Assembly: GCF_900186835.1 (NCBI RefSeq)
Contig: NZ_LT906448.1
Location: 1,533,501 to 1,597,500 of the forward strand
DNA from: Pasteurella dagmatis
Lineage (GTDB): Bacteria; Pseudomonadota; Gammaproteobacteria; Enterobacterales; Pasteurellaceae
Direction: 5' to 3'
DNA: 64,000 nt
Part shown: piece by piece, positions 40,001-47,507 of the stretch
Numbering within the stretch: the first letter of the stretch is position 1
Layout: the number at the start of each line of letters is the position of its first letter
Translations under genes and position numbers: made by a program
The notes under the pieces: generated by a model
The model's database searches: none
What the model was told of the DNA's origin: nothing
Seen by the model: the letters and a program-made list of their open reading frames with translations, nothing else

Positions 40001-42430
40001 GAAGCCGATAAAGTGAATGCTAATGGTCAAGCGAAAGCCGATGCACAACCTGCCACCAAACCGAAAAATGTGGGCACGGGTGGATTAGTGGATTTTGCGA
40101 ACTCCAATCCAAACAATGCTGCCAATATTGGGGATTTACAAAACTTAGGCTGGGTGGTCAGTGCTTCTCAAACAGAGGGTGGCTATACAGACCAAGTGCG
40201 TAATACCAACAAAGTGGACTTTGTGGGTGAAGGTTTAGCGAAAGTCACAGGCGTAACCCGAGAAGATGGCACACGTGAAATTAAAGTGAGTGTACAAACC
40301 GGTGAGGTGATTGGCACTAACGGTGATAATCCTGTCTTAAAAAATGATGATGGTACTAAAACACCTGTGATCAAAATTGGAAATCAATACTTCAAGAAAG
40401 AAGATTTAAATCCAGAGACAGGGCTACCAAAAGCAACAGCTCAACCATTAACGGCTGAAGAAGTAGCAAAAGTGGTTAATGAAGGTAACAAAGGTGCAGG
40501 TTTAGTGACAGGTAACCAAGTGGGTGATGCGATTCAAAACTCAGGTTGGAATGTGGGTAAAGCTACATCAGAGGAAGTGAATAAAACCACCTTCAACAAT
40601 AATGACGGTAAGGCAGAGAAAGTCAATCCTAATGATAACGTTCGCTTTAGCGATGGTAAAAATACCGTTGCTAGCTTAGGTACGGTTAAAGTGGTGGATG
40701 AGCACGGTGTGATTACGACCACTACTACGGTAAAAGTTGATGTAGATTCACCAATTGACTTCAAATATACCGATGCATCGGGCAAAGAATATGTGAAGGC
40801 AAATGATGGTCAGTTCTATGAAAAAGTGGCAGTGAATAATGATGGTTCATTAAAAGATCCTGTAAATCCACCAACGGCATTAGACCAAGACGCCATTACG
40901 AAACTCACCAAAGGGGCACAGTTGACGAATGGCTCGCAAGCAGATGGGGTGAACAATGAAGCCTATAACGTGGTTGATCCAATTCAAGCGGCAATTCAAC
41001 AGGCGATTAGTGAAAAACTGAAAGCCAATCCAAATGCACCTGCAGAGGAGATTGCGAAAGCGATTGACACTGCCAGAGCGGAAGCCGTGAAAATGCATCC
41101 TAATGCGAAGGATAACATCACGCAAGGAACTGGTGGTGTGACCCTCAACAATGTAGGATGGGCAACACAACCTGATCAGGCGGTGAACAAAGATCAATTA
41201 GATCAAACAGTTAATAAAGCGGGATTCTTGGTGAAACAAAATGGTGGCTCAACCATTGCAGGTCAAGCAACGGAAAAAGTGACACCAAACGATGTCGTGA
41301 ATTTCATCAACGGCGGCAATACGGTAGCGAAAGCTGAAACTACTCGTGATCCTGCAACAGGACAAGACCGAACCGATGTAAGCATTCACATGACGGGCTT
41401 ACCATTAACTTACACTGCGAAAGATGGTACACCAGTGACGAAAGTGGGTGATCAATACTTCAAAGTGAATGCGAATGGTTATCCAATAGGTGAAGCGGTC
41501 CCTGCGAGCGAATTAACCACCAACTTGGTGAACCCAACGGCAAAAGCGAATGAAATTGGGGCACCAACGGTGTTGGGGAATGTGGCATCTGGTACGAATA
41601 CTATTGCGAATAAAGTTGATGCAAAAGGTAATCCATTAGTTCAAGTGGGTGAAGGTGATACTGCGAAATACTATGCGCCAGATCAGTTTGATAATGGCGT
41701 GTTAAAAGCAGATGCTAAAGAAGCTGAAAACCCAGCGGATGCCACTACACCAATGCATAAAGCAAAAGACGGTTTAGCGGATCTTATTCACTCTAACCCG
41801 AACAATGCGTTAAGTGTGTCTGATGCGAAAAAACTTGGTTTCATTGTTGGGGCAAAAGACAATGAGTATGCTGATGATGTACGCAATGCGAATGTGGTTG
41901 AGTTTGTAAGTGGTAATGACATTGCTACCGTGACTGGCGAAACACGTAAAGATGGTGTACGTGAAATCAAAGTAACCGTAAGCAAAAACCCGGTATTTGA
42001 AACCGTACAAGTGGGTGGTAAGCTAGGTCCTAAGATTGGTGCGACCCAAGACGGAAATATCCACATTGCGAAAGCAGATGGTTCACCAAGCCGTATCACT
42101 AACGTGGCACCAGGTGTCAACCGTAATGATGCAGTGAACTTAGGTCAATTAGACGATAAAATTGGCGATGTACACAAACGCATCAACAAGTTAGATAAAG
42201 GTATGCGTGCGGGTGTGGCTGGAGCGACAGCCGTGGCCTTCTTACAACGTCCAAATGAAGCTGGTAAGAGCCTTGTTTCATTAGGGGTAGGTAACTTCAA
42301 AGGTCAATCTGCAGTGGCAGTGGGTTACTCAAGAAACTCTGATAACAACAAGATTTCCATTAAATTGGGTAGTGGTTTCAACACCAATGGTGATGTGAAT
42401 ATCGGTGGTAGTATCGGTTATCAATGGTAA
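31019..42430 (+). CDS. Giant trimeric autotransporter adhesin 2 (3803 aa) with YadA-like head
   Basis: Type Vc adhesin. The ESPR signal peptide (MNKIFKVIWNHATQMWIVVS) runs to about residue 60. Residues about 100-411 are YadA-like head repeats of the AIAIG/ALG type, followed by a neck (QLVNVAPGAMTATSTDAVNG) at 441-468. The long stalk has GDVLNxGWNLQ modules near 776, 1140, 1570, 1942 and 2298; ADAKNLGW-type modules near 1398, 2104, 2475, 3023 and 3584; and two DQAVNKDQLDQ modules. The YadA anchor begins about residue 3727 (GMRAGVAG) and ends GGSIGYQW. Module order in the early stalk matches adhesin 1, so the two are paralogues. Cysteine pairs occur in the head (NVCTLNNNKDLACG) and near residue 1710. 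AAGGA stands about 11 bases before the ATG. Confidence 0.94.
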   Translation: MNKIFKVIWNHATQMWIVVSELTKSHGKSTNQTDKRQLLKTILISITASGTLLFALPSFPNSATVGGGVGTNVCTLNNNKDLACGNNSTQAGGNITNSGKGNIAIGVGSIAKSVNSKTAGAGNIAIGHNVKALGSASLAIGISTGNYDGSATIAAGADSYAIGNGATTGGDGTPPQEGGERKYTLEPEAAANAGTPGGLGGIAIGSESWVMGSSSYGIAIGDNATSKGTHSMAYGRLAYAKGDYTIAMGTSSNASANKSISIGNGSQTTGEHALSLGAHTKASGNQSIAIGGSSSGTYAAKASGESSISLGEETNSSNAQAVAIGKRANSSGAQAIALGFESKASNAQAIAIGKSAQAKGDKAIAAGHNAKVESSNAVALGNNITIASGYNNAVILGSGSTTQGGEKHRDVTVNGIGYSNFAGHDNVAKGDIVSIGNTTHKRQLVNVAPGAMTATSTDAVNGSQLYMVADTVANLAKATAAHLGGGSQLSNNNITAPSYQLFTGKSESAQGGNSNTLLTGSPFTNVGAALSGLNGYINKGFTITNNDNATKGVVTPGNTVKFTNGKNTQSNVKQEVDGVTEITFNVENTDLNVNDGKVSVPNNDGAKFVNATTVAKAINNISWKVGKIQHTDDITFNNSDDDVKGGDEVRFADGNFTKISVGSNTGKTKSVVKFDVDAQKVVEASQTPVVYTDKYGNKLIKKNNGKFVRADQSTNSVEINPEDVIASINSGDNKSTKPTTLANIKSNLTPDENNTSTSAPEFNTVTPNKNHAATLGDVLNSGWNLQENGTAKDFVKHGDTVNFANGTGTKVSITKENNGNKIRIDTPLAYVNTATTDTSTPSNTVKLVGGNNNDPVSLSNLASGLGNQDLATVAASNPNNAINVKDLHNAISGYSFMLSGEKTEGEFEALSTNTDDDKQIKKGDTFKLNAGKNIKIKQIADGYEIATKDQIELGKNDPNGTNGSLNVTGKSSAGVKIDGTDGSLTLTGVPNNGQTPSLKITSKKGKKTLDTTDPADGINRITYTTDNGKERQVATMDDGLTFAGDFGAEAPRKLGEKLTIKGGETDTNKLSNGHNIGVESNANGTLTVKLAKNLNLGNNNANDGSIGGLAHNLPQPADTEAKQDAPNNIADQNNHAATVGDLLNAGFNVRGAKTADGQVEDVDFVKPYDTVEFVDGNATDLIVTNTDNKKTTVTVDIRTDGQTIQVDPNSKKITAVTSNITNSVTQIGDKTTFTPDTPTALVTAKTVADVANKLIEEGLVFAGNTANTDIKRPLGTKLTIKGEKADDTEVSAKNIYVKADNTNGKNELVINFSEKPEFKELKLADTGKSSVTLNTTGTDDKPSLTLNGGQNNSPVSLKNVSAGTITLDGTHRGDKATGPTAIATDTKLGEALKNAYNGLANLQGSSDTNAFTVADAKNLGWIVSAKNNDYAADVRHANEVRFIGTNMATVTGETKDGVREITVDVNAQKVVETAQIPVVYTDKAGNKLIKSPNGKFYAAGTKLNDQGEPENPVNTPVANEDVIASLNNADGSAKNPMVLANVKSNLTPDDNNGQSTPNFASVNKNNAATVEDVLNSGWDLQENGTAKDFVKHGDKVNFINGRGTKVTIGTANGANTIKFDTPLAYVNTNPTTDESTPSNEVKLVGSNNNPVKLGNIASVINDQNLSEVVKTNPHYAVNVSDLNKAIGDFNFKLGGKASDGEFEAATNKDCDESCIKKDETFVLDAGKNIKIKQIANGYKVATKDQITLGSKTENAKEGVDGNLIVTGKEGASVAIDGKDGSITLTGKTDNGHTPTVKMGSEKGSKTVNPADANGIVRIVYTTTENGQPKKRQVATLDDGLVFAGDSGTDSPRKLGEKITIKGGETQTDKLSNNNNIGVASDGQGNLTIKLAKKLNLSEPNEVNNGKISGLGHNLPESNNGNKQGANNPNITAENQHNAATVGDVLNAGWNLQNNGASKDFVKPYDTVNFVDGANAQLVVTANAEGTSSDVTVNVVGLPVQYTTKDGIPVAKVGNKYYKVDANGKPITKKDDGSDAEEIPVADLITNIVKPGTAPNVKSDPATLGNVVSALKPYSMTNAATNGQPKGNLLDLNTQDGNTAISNNNVVTVGDLRKMGWVISSNKSTDNLATPYSSAVMNAHEVKFAGTGVATVSGKTEGETHTITVDVNAQDAINKAHFPVVYTKSDGTKVVKDPDSNKFYVAKEDGTPDKTQEVQATDLIASMNNPADSKTKASTPTTLTNLKGNLNRVNKDGNVTDPAGQNVANAENTLTKAPALPDAFNEEHNDYKLTILNNAATIGDVLNAGWNLQGNGKAVDFVKPFDTVNFADGIGTTVEVVSSDNNKTNTIKVNTVIAYTDANGKLVKKADDGKFYTVNADGQPDKSTTPVDNPQVNLVNAKDNNTTTPTRLGNVAGGTNTYADKAATPDGQPLVKVGDKYYAPDQFEANGKLKTTATETQYDTAVAPTLNVTKAKSGLADLEHSDPNNVMTVSDAKNMGWIVSADGNDYAKDVRNANEVKFIGGTGISVTGKDSTDNNAREITIAIKEGEVVPSNEYTAEDGKTLIKVGEDFYYKDDIDPTTGKAKPGKNKVSDEIASKAINNGTGFVTGNKVADAIKKSNWTLGKANPDEIAKTAFKFDAGNVEHINPNDNVRFSDGKNTRVALGTVESLDPEGNKITTTTVKFDVDSPIDFKYTDATGKEYVKANNGKFYAKEDVNADGSLKTTENGAEQPQALDDNAIGMLNKSAQLTNGLDKDGKANVSYRIEDPITKAIETAKAMPNATEEQIAEAKENAIKANPTPKDTFVKGTGGVNLNNVAWAEKPDQAVNKDQLDQTVNKSGFLVKQNGTSTLTDDANKGSTEDGKTEKVTPNDVVDFVNGTNTSVTATTTRENGRDVTKVRVDVTGMPVTYTDKEGNKVAKAPDGKYYKVDKDTGLPKVEEGAYIPADKLVASMVNPDGDNTTKPTTLSNIANGASTFEAPKGEGDKALKLANDGKWYEADKVNANGQAKADAQPATKPKNVGTGGLVDFANSNPNNAANIGDLQNLGWVVSASQTEGGYTDQVRNTNKVDFVGEGLAKVTGVTREDGTREIKVSVQTGEVIGTNGDNPVLKNDDGTKTPVIKIGNQYFKKEDLNPETGLPKATAQPLTAEEVAKVVNEGNKGAGLVTGNQVGDAIQNSGWNVGKATSEEVNKTTFNNNDGKAEKVNPNDNVRFSDGKNTVASLGTVKVVDEHGVITTTTTVKVDVDSPIDFKYTDASGKEYVKANDGQFYEKVAVNNDGSLKDPVNPPTALDQDAITKLTKGAQLTNGSQADGVNNEAYNVVDPIQAAIQQAISEKLKANPNAPAEEIAKAIDTARAEAVKMHPNAKDNITQGTGGVTLNNVGWATQPDQAVNKDQLDQTVNKAGFLVKQNGGSTIAGQATEKVTPNDVVNFINGGNTVAKAETTRDPATGQDRTDVSIHMTGLPLTYTAKDGTPVTKVGDQYFKVNANGYPIGEAVPASELTTNLVNPTAKANEIGAPTVLGNVASGTNTIANKVDAKGNPLVQVGEGDTAKYYAPDQFDNGVLKADAKEAENPADATTPMHKAKDGLADLIHSNPNNALSVSDAKKLGFIVGAKDNEYADDVRNANVVEFVSGNDIATVTGETRKDGVREIKVTVSKNPVFETVQVGGKLGPKIGATQDGNIHIAKADGSPSRITNVAPGVNRNDAVNLGQLDDKIGDVHKRINKLDKGMRAGVAGATAVAFLQRPNEAGKSLVSLGVGNFKGQSAVAVGYSRNSDNNKISIKLGSGFNTNGDVNIGGSIGYQW
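39433..39635 (+). repeat. Stalk DNA repeat, copy 1 (adhesin 2)
   Basis: The DQAVNKDQLDQ...NKSGF module, matching 27361-27550 and 29041-29230 of adhesin 1 and 41133-41310 downstream. Confidence 0.8.
41133..41310 (+). repeat. Stalk DNA repeat, copy 2 (adhesin 2)
   Basis: Second copy of the DQAVNKDQLDQ module in adhesin 2, direct orientation, 1.7 kb after the first, the same spacing as in adhesin 1. Confidence 0.8.
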
Positions 42431-42452
42431 TCCTCCCCTACTAACATAAACT

Positions 42453-42491
42453 TTAAGGGTATTGAGTTCAGCTCAATACCCTTTCTTTTTT
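42453..42491 (+). terminator. Terminator of adhesin 2
   Basis: AAGGGTATTGAG (42455-42466) pairs with CTCAATACCCTT (42472-42483), followed by TCTTTTTT. It is near-identical in its stem to the adhesin 1 terminator. Confidence 0.9.
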
Positions 42492-42588
42492 CTCCAAAAG
42501 ATGAGAAAGTGTATCCGATTTACGTTTTGGCTTTATCAAACAGAAAAGCGTATAATTTATTCAGGTTTTCTCAACAATAGGATTTTCA

Positions 42589-43197
42589 ATGAAACAAAAA
42601 GTCGTTCTCGCCACAGGCAATCAAGGCAAAGTAAAAGAAATGTCAGATGTATTATCTGACTTAGGTTTTGAAGTTATCGCACAAACTGATTTGAATATTG
42701 AAAGCCCTGAAGAAACAGGCTTAACTTTTGTAGAAAACGCATTATTAAAAGCACGTTATGCCAGCAAAATGTCGGGGTTGCCCGCAATTGCAGATGACTC
42801 TGGCTTAGTCGTTAATGCACTTGGTGGTGCACCGGGTTTATATTCAGCACGCTATGCCGGCGTTGACGGAGCCGCAGCAGATGCGAAAAATCGAGAAAAG
42901 CTACTCATCGAATTAAAAGATATTCCACAAGCAGCACGACAAGCAAAATTTGTCAGCTGTATTGTGATGTTACAACACGAAACTGATCCGTCCCCAATTA
43001 TCGCCGAAGGTGAATGTTTTGGGGAAATTGCCTTTGCCGAAAAAGGGCAAAATGGGTTTGGTTATGACAGCTTATTTTTCAGCCCAGAAGTGAATTGCAC
43101 TTTTGCCGAGCTTGAAACTGTGGAAAAGAAAAAGATTTCACACCGAGCACGCGCTTTATCGGTATTAAAAAGTAAATTAGCAAACAAAGGAGCTTAG
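42589..43197 (+). CDS. rdgB: XTP/dITP diphosphatase (RdgB/HAM1)
   Basis: A 202-residue house-cleaning enzyme that removes non-canonical purine nucleotides (dITP, XTP). It has the N-terminal [11 protein letters not shown] substrate loop, the DDSGL metal site and GFGYDSLFF. It is followed 1 base later by a secreted protein gene and lies in a run of same-strand genes to hemW. Confidence 0.96.
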   Translation: MKQKVVLATGNQGKVKEMSDVLSDLGFEVIAQTDLNIESPEETGLTFVENALLKARYASKMSGLPAIADDSGLVVNALGGAPGLYSARYAGVDGAAADAKNREKLLIELKDIPQAARQAKFVSCIVMLQHETDPSPIIAEGECFGEIAFAEKGQNGFGYDSLFFSPEVNCTFAELETVEKKKISHRARALSVLKSKLANKGA

Positions 43198-43198
43198 T

Positions 43199-43879
43199 AT
43201 GTGGAAAAAGTGCGGTCTATTTTTGTTGAGTTTTACGCTCTCTAACGTTGCTTATTCTTTAGATTATACGGAAGCACAGAGGGAGCTATTGGCCGAGGCG
43301 AAAAAAGGCAATGCTGAAGCACAATATAATCTCGCTCTAAGTCTTGAAACAACAACAGATTATGCACATCTACTCGAAAGTGATTTTATCTATTGGCTAG
43401 AAAAAGCAGCCAAACAAAATTATGGCACTGCGGTTGATTTACTTGATGATATTCACGCGGAATATGATCCAAAAGAAATTATTAAATTTTCGCCTTACAA
43501 CACGCAATCCATTATCGATGAAGTACATAATCTGGAAAAAGATACACCTAAAAATTATGCACTAATCACGAGCAAGATAAAAAAAGCCGCTGAATTAGGC
43601 AATGAATATGCCCTATCTCAGCTCACTTGGATGTATGGCGATAAAGAATTGGCAAAAAAATATGGTGTCAAATTTTCAACCATTCAAGCTTGCACTTTAG
43701 CGATTTATAATAACCGAATTTACGGCGATATTGATAAAGAGGATATGGAATACCTATGCAGTGGTGATATTCTCAATCGTGCTGATTGGGAGCTTGCACA
43801 AAAGCTCGCTGAAAAAACCGCAGACAAAATTGTCGAAAATCCGACCGCACTTTTCAGCATTTTAGAGACACTTAAATAA
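43199..43879 (+). CDS. Secreted Sel1-like repeat protein
   Basis: A 226-residue protein with a signal peptide (MWKKCGLFLLSFTLSNVAYS). Residues about 25-80 resemble a Sel1/TPR-like repeat (AKKGNAEAQYNLALSLE and FIYWLEKAAKQNYGTA), and a second weak repeat is KKAAELGNEYALSQLTWMYG. Such repeats usually mediate protein contacts in the periplasm. No enzymatic motif is seen; function is unknown. Uptake signals stand at the start (43208) and near the end (43844). It begins 1 base after rdgB. Confidence 0.72.
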   Translation: MWKKCGLFLLSFTLSNVAYSLDYTEAQRELLAEAKKGNAEAQYNLALSLETTTDYAHLLESDFIYWLEKAAKQNYGTAVDLLDDIHAEYDPKEIIKFSPYNTQSIIDEVHNLEKDTPKNYALITSKIKKAAELGNEYALSQLTWMYGDKELAKKYGVKFSTIQACTLAIYNNRIYGDIDKEDMEYLCSGDILNRADWELAQKLAEKTADKIVENPTALFSILETLK

Positions 43880-43888
43880 GGAAAGACT

Positions 43889-44212
43889 ATGATCATTACG
43901 ACAACCCCAAATGTAGAAGGAAAACAAATTACAGAGTATAAACAAATGGTATTCGGTGAAGTGGTTGCAGGTTCAAACTTTATTCGTGACTTCTTTGCCG
44001 GCATTACCGATATTCTAGGTGGCCGCTCTGGTGCTTATGAATCAAAAATTGCACGTGCTCGTGAAGAAGCTCTAGAAGAATTACAAAAAAATGCCAAACG
44101 CGTTGGCGCAAATGCGGTTGTTGGCGTAGAAGTTAATTACACGTCAATTACAGGCGAAGGCAAAAGTATGTTTATGATCGTGGCAAGTGGTACAGCCGTG
44201 GTGGTGCGTTAG
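43889..44212 (+). CDS. YbjQ family (UPF0145) protein
   Basis: A 107-residue protein with the family pattern: [14 protein letters not shown] at the start, an Arg/Glu-rich helix ([26 protein letters not shown]) and C-terminal strands. YbjQ proteins form pentamers; their function is not established. AAGG precedes the ATG. The stop overlaps the GTG start of hemW by one base. Confidence 0.9.
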   Translation: MIITTTPNVEGKQITEYKQMVFGEVVAGSNFIRDFFAGITDILGGRSGAYESKIARAREEALEELQKNAKRVGANAVVGVEVNYTSITGEGKSMFMIVASGTAVVVR

Positions 44213-45366
44213 TGAATTCACTACAACTTCCACCACTTAGTTTATATATTCATATTCCTTGGTGCGTACAAAAATGCCCTTACTGTGACTTCAACTCGCA
44301 CGCACAAAAAGGGCAAATTCCTGAGCAGGAATACATCCAACATTTGTTACAAGATCTTCAACAAGATCTGCAACACTACAAACACAGTGTTCAAGATCGT
44401 ACCCTCTACTCTATTTTTATTGGTGGGGGTACGCCAAGCCTCTTTTCAGCAGAAGGTATTCAACAACTGCTCTCTGGCGTTGAGCAACTTATCCCATTTA
44501 AATCTGATATTGAAATCACTCTGGAAGCTAACCCCGGTACAGCCGAAGCTGAACGTTTTAAAGGCTATGTGAAGGCTGGTGTCACCCGTATTTCAATGGG
44601 AATCCAAAGTTTTAACGATGATAAGCTTAAGCGTTTAGGCAGAATTCACAATGCACAAGAAGCCAAAAGTGCGGTCAATTTTGCCAAAGTTTCTGGGCTA
44701 AAAAGTTTTAACTTAGATCTAATGCACGGCTTACCTAATCAAACACTTACAGAAGCACTGGACGATTTAAAACAGGCGATTAAATTAGATCCGCCGCATT
44801 TGTCTTGGTATCAACTCACTATTGAGCCCAATACAATGTTTGCCTATCGTCCGCCTGTATTACCCGATGACGATGAACTTTGGGATATTTTTGAACAAGG
44901 TCATCAACTGCTCACCGATGCAGGCTATGTGCAATACGAAACTTCAGCTTACGCGAAGCCTGATTTTCAATGCCAACATAACTTAAATTATTGGCGATTT
45001 GGTGATTATCTTGCTATTGGTTGTGGTGCACACGGCAAAATGAGTTTTGAAAATGGCGATATTCTTCGCTATTCAAAAACTAAGCACCCTAAGGGCTATA
45101 TGCGTGGTGAATATCTCTATGAAGAGAAGCACGTCGTCGCTGAGGATCGCCCTTTTGAATTTTTTATGAACCGTTTTCGCTTATTGGAAGCTGTGCCTAA
45201 AGCAGAGTTCATCCAATTTACTGGATTAAGAGAAAAAAATATCAGAGAACAAATTCAATGGGCATTGGGAAAAAATTATATCGTAGAAACTCACCACACT
45301 TGGCAAGTGACAAAAAAGGGCAAGTTTTTTTTGAATGAATTACTGGAAGAATTTTTACCTAAATAG
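44212..45366 (+). CDS. hemW: Radical SAM heme chaperone HemW
   Basis: A 384-residue HemN-like radical SAM protein. The cluster motif is C18VQKC22PYC25, followed by GGGTPSL and EANPG. HemW binds heme and delivers it to respiratory proteins; it lacks coproporphyrinogen dehydrogenase activity in studied cases. The GTG start at 44212 overlaps the YbjQ stop codon (TAGTG), suggesting translational coupling. An uptake signal is at 44667. Confidence 0.93.
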   Translation: MNSLQLPPLSLYIHIPWCVQKCPYCDFNSHAQKGQIPEQEYIQHLLQDLQQDLQHYKHSVQDRTLYSIFIGGGTPSLFSAEGIQQLLSGVEQLIPFKSDIEITLEANPGTAEAERFKGYVKAGVTRISMGIQSFNDDKLKRLGRIHNAQEAKSAVNFAKVSGLKSFNLDLMHGLPNQTLTEALDDLKQAIKLDPPHLSWYQLTIEPNTMFAYRPPVLPDDDELWDIFEQGHQLLTDAGYVQYETSAYAKPDFQCQHNLNYWRFGDYLAIGCGAHGKMSFENGDILRYSKTKHPKGYMRGEYLYEEKHVVAEDRPFEFFMNRFRLLEAVPKAEFIQFTGLREKNIREQIQWALGKNYIVETHHTWQVTKKGKFFLNELLEEFLPK

Positions 45367-45415
45367 GCTTGTTAATCGGAATAATTAAGATTAAAGTATT
45401 CCCTTATCATAATAT

Positions 45416-45431
45416 ACGCAAACGATTACGT
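45416..45431 (+). promoter_or_regulatory. Candidate PurR operator upstream of rpiA-serA
   Basis: ACGCAAACGATTACGT matches the enterobacterial PurR box ACGCAAACGTTTTCGT at 14 of 16 positions. It stands 64 bases before the rpiA ribosome site. RpiA supplies ribose 5-phosphate and SerA serine/glycine, both purine precursors, so control by PurR is plausible (inference). Confidence 0.45.
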
Positions 45432-45494
45432 GAATTTTGAAATAATAAAAATCAGTTAACAAATTTCACCAAAATACAAAATGAAGGAATCACA

Positions 45495-46154
45495 ATGGAT
45501 CAACTTGAAATGAAAAAACAAGCTGCTAAAGCTGCGCTTAAATATGTCAAACCAGACACCATTGTAGGTGTGGGCAGTGGCTCAACAGTGAATTGTTTCA
45601 TTGAAGCACTTGGTGCAATGAAAAATGAAATTAAAGGGGCAGTTGCTGCATCAAAAGCCTCTGAAGAATTATTAAGAAAACAAGGCATTGAGGTCTTTAG
45701 TGCAAACGAAGTCTCAAGTTTAGATATTTATGTTGATGGCGCAGATGAAGTCAATCCACAAAAGATGATGATCAAAGGTGGCGGTGCAGCATTAACACGT
45801 GAAAAAATCGTAGCGGCATTAGCGAAAAAATTCATTTGTATCGTAGATAAAAGCAAACAAGTTGATGTGTTAGGTTCAACATTTGCTTTACCTGTTGAAG
45901 TCATTCCAATGGCTCGCTCACAAGTTGCACGCAAATTAGTGTCGTTAGGCGGTTCACCAGAATATCGAGAAGGCGTGGTCACTGATAACGGTAATGTCAT
46001 TTTAGATGTTTACAATTTTGCTATTATGAACCCTGTTGAAATGGAAAAAGAATTAAATAACGTCGCAGGTGTCGTGACTAATGGTATTTTTGCCCTACGT
46101 GCTGCTGATATTATTATTGTTGGCACACCTGAAGGTGCAAAAATTATCGAATAA
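45495..46154 (+). CDS. rpiA: Ribose-5-phosphate isomerase A
   Basis: A 219-residue cytoplasmic enzyme interconverting ribose 5-phosphate and ribulose 5-phosphate. It shows [15 protein letters not shown], the active-site segment [18 protein letters not shown] and ALTREKIVA. It is preceded by GAAGGAATCACA and followed 18 bases later by serA, so it is an operon. Confidence 0.97.
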   Translation: MDQLEMKKQAAKAALKYVKPDTIVGVGSGSTVNCFIEALGAMKNEIKGAVAASKASEELLRKQGIEVFSANEVSSLDIYVDGADEVNPQKMMIKGGGAALTREKIVAALAKKFICIVDKSKQVDVLGSTFALPVEVIPMARSQVARKLVSLGGSPEYREGVVTDNGNVILDVYNFAIMNPVEMEKELNNVAGVVTNGIFALRAADIIIVGTPEGAKIIE

Positions 46155-46172
46155 CAACAAAGGAAAGCAAAT

Positions 46173-47405
46173 ATGACAACTAAAGTCTCACTCGACAAAT
46201 CAAAAATTAAATTTTTACTTCTGGAAGGCGTTCACCAAAGCGCCTTAGAAGTATTGCAAAATGCGGGCTATACCAACATTGAGTATCACAAAAAAGCCCT
46301 TGATGATGAGGAATTAAAAGCAGCAATTAAAGACGCACACTTTGTGGGTATTCGCTCACGTACATTTTTAACGGCTGACGTGTTAGCACACGCACAAAAA
46401 CTCATCGCAGTTGGCTGTTTCTGTATTGGCACTAACCAAGTAGATCTTAACGCTGCAAAATTGCTTGGGATTCCTGTATTCAATGCACCATTCTCAAACA
46501 CACGTTCTGTGGCAGAATTAGTACTAGGTGAAATTCTCGTACTAATGCGTAACGTACCACAAGCGAATGCTGAAGTACATCGTGGTATTTGGAATAAATC
46601 AGCGGCAGGCTCACACGAAGTGCGTGGAAAAAAACTGGGGATCATTGGTTACGGTCATATTGGTTCACAATTAAGTATTATTGCCGAATCCCTTGGTATG
46701 CGTGTATTTTTCTATGATATTGAAAACAAATTACCACTTGGTAATGCTCAGCAAGTACGTTCTTTAGATGAATTATTAGCAATGAGCGATGTAGTGTCTT
46801 TACACGTACCAGAAAATGCCTCAACTAAAAACCTAATCAATGCAACACGTATAGCACAATTAAAAGAGGGGGCAATTTTAATTAATGCGGCACGTGGAAC
46901 AGTCGTAGACATTGATGCATTAGCACAAGCCCTTGAAAGTGGTAAAGTACGTGGTGCTGCGTTAGACGTATTCCCTGAAGAACCTGCATCTATTCAAGAA
47001 GAATTTGTTTCACCATTACGTGCATTTGATAATGTGATCCTAACGCCACACATTGGTGGTTCAACATCAGAAGCACAGGAAAATATCGGTTCAGAAGTTT
47101 CTGGCAAATTCGTGAAATATTCAGATAACGGTTCTACCCTTTCTGCGGTAAACTTCCCTGAAGTATCATTACCAGAACACAGTGGTACAAAACGTTTATT
47201 ACACATTCACCACAACAAACCGGGTGTGTTAAACCAAATCAACCAAGTATTTGTGAACGCTAACGTGAATATTGCTGCACAATATTTACAAACTGACCCT
47301 AGTATTGGTTATGTGGTAATTGATGTTGAAACAGAAGAAACCTCATCATTATTAACGCAATTAAAAGAGATCGACGGCACAATCCGTGCACGCGTGTTGT
47401 ACTAA
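46173..47405 (+). CDS. serA: D-3-phosphoglycerate dehydrogenase
   Basis: A 410-residue NAD-dependent first enzyme of serine synthesis. The nucleotide-binding loop is GIIGYGHIGSQLS, the catalytic region includes NAARGTVVD and PHIGGSTSEAQ, and a C-terminal ACT domain from about residue 335 gives serine feedback. Length equals the E. coli type. Its natural terminator was displaced about 9.1 kb downstream by the insert that begins 16 bases after its stop. Confidence 0.97.
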   Translation: MTTKVSLDKSKIKFLLLEGVHQSALEVLQNAGYTNIEYHKKALDDEELKAAIKDAHFVGIRSRTFLTADVLAHAQKLIAVGCFCIGTNQVDLNAAKLLGIPVFNAPFSNTRSVAELVLGEILVLMRNVPQANAEVHRGIWNKSAAGSHEVRGKKLGIIGYGHIGSQLSIIAESLGMRVFFYDIENKLPLGNAQQVRSLDELLAMSDVVSLHVPENASTKNLINATRIAQLKEGAILINAARGTVVDIDALAQALESGKVRGAALDVFPEEPASIQEEFVSPLRAFDNVILTPHIGGSTSEAQENIGSEVSGKFVKYSDNGSTLSAVNFPEVSLPEHSGTKRLLHIHHNKPGVLNQINQVFVNANVNIAAQYLQTDPSIGYVVIDVETEETSSLLTQLKEIDGTIRARVLY

Positions 47406-47412
47406 TCAGTCA

Positions 47413-47420
47413 GGTAATCC
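47413..47420 (+). repeat. Left target-site duplication (GGTAATCC)
   Basis: Eight-base direct repeat, identical to 56539-56546, immediately outside the left inverted repeat of the insert. Confidence 0.8.
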
Positions 47421-47445
47421 CGCTATTATGTAGCAGTTGCACAAA
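47421..47445 (+). repeat. Left terminal inverted repeat
   Basis: Twenty-five bases beginning CGCTATTATGTAGCAGTTGC. It differs from the complement of 56514-56538 only at its third base. Just inside, CTGCTACAT (47463-47471) is complementary to ATGTAGCAG (47428-47436) of the repeat, giving a subterminal hairpin. Confidence 0.85.
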
Positions 47446-47507
47446 GATTTAACTCAATGTTTCTGCTACATTTTTCTTACTCCATTGTAATTTAAAGGTA
47501 AGAAAAA

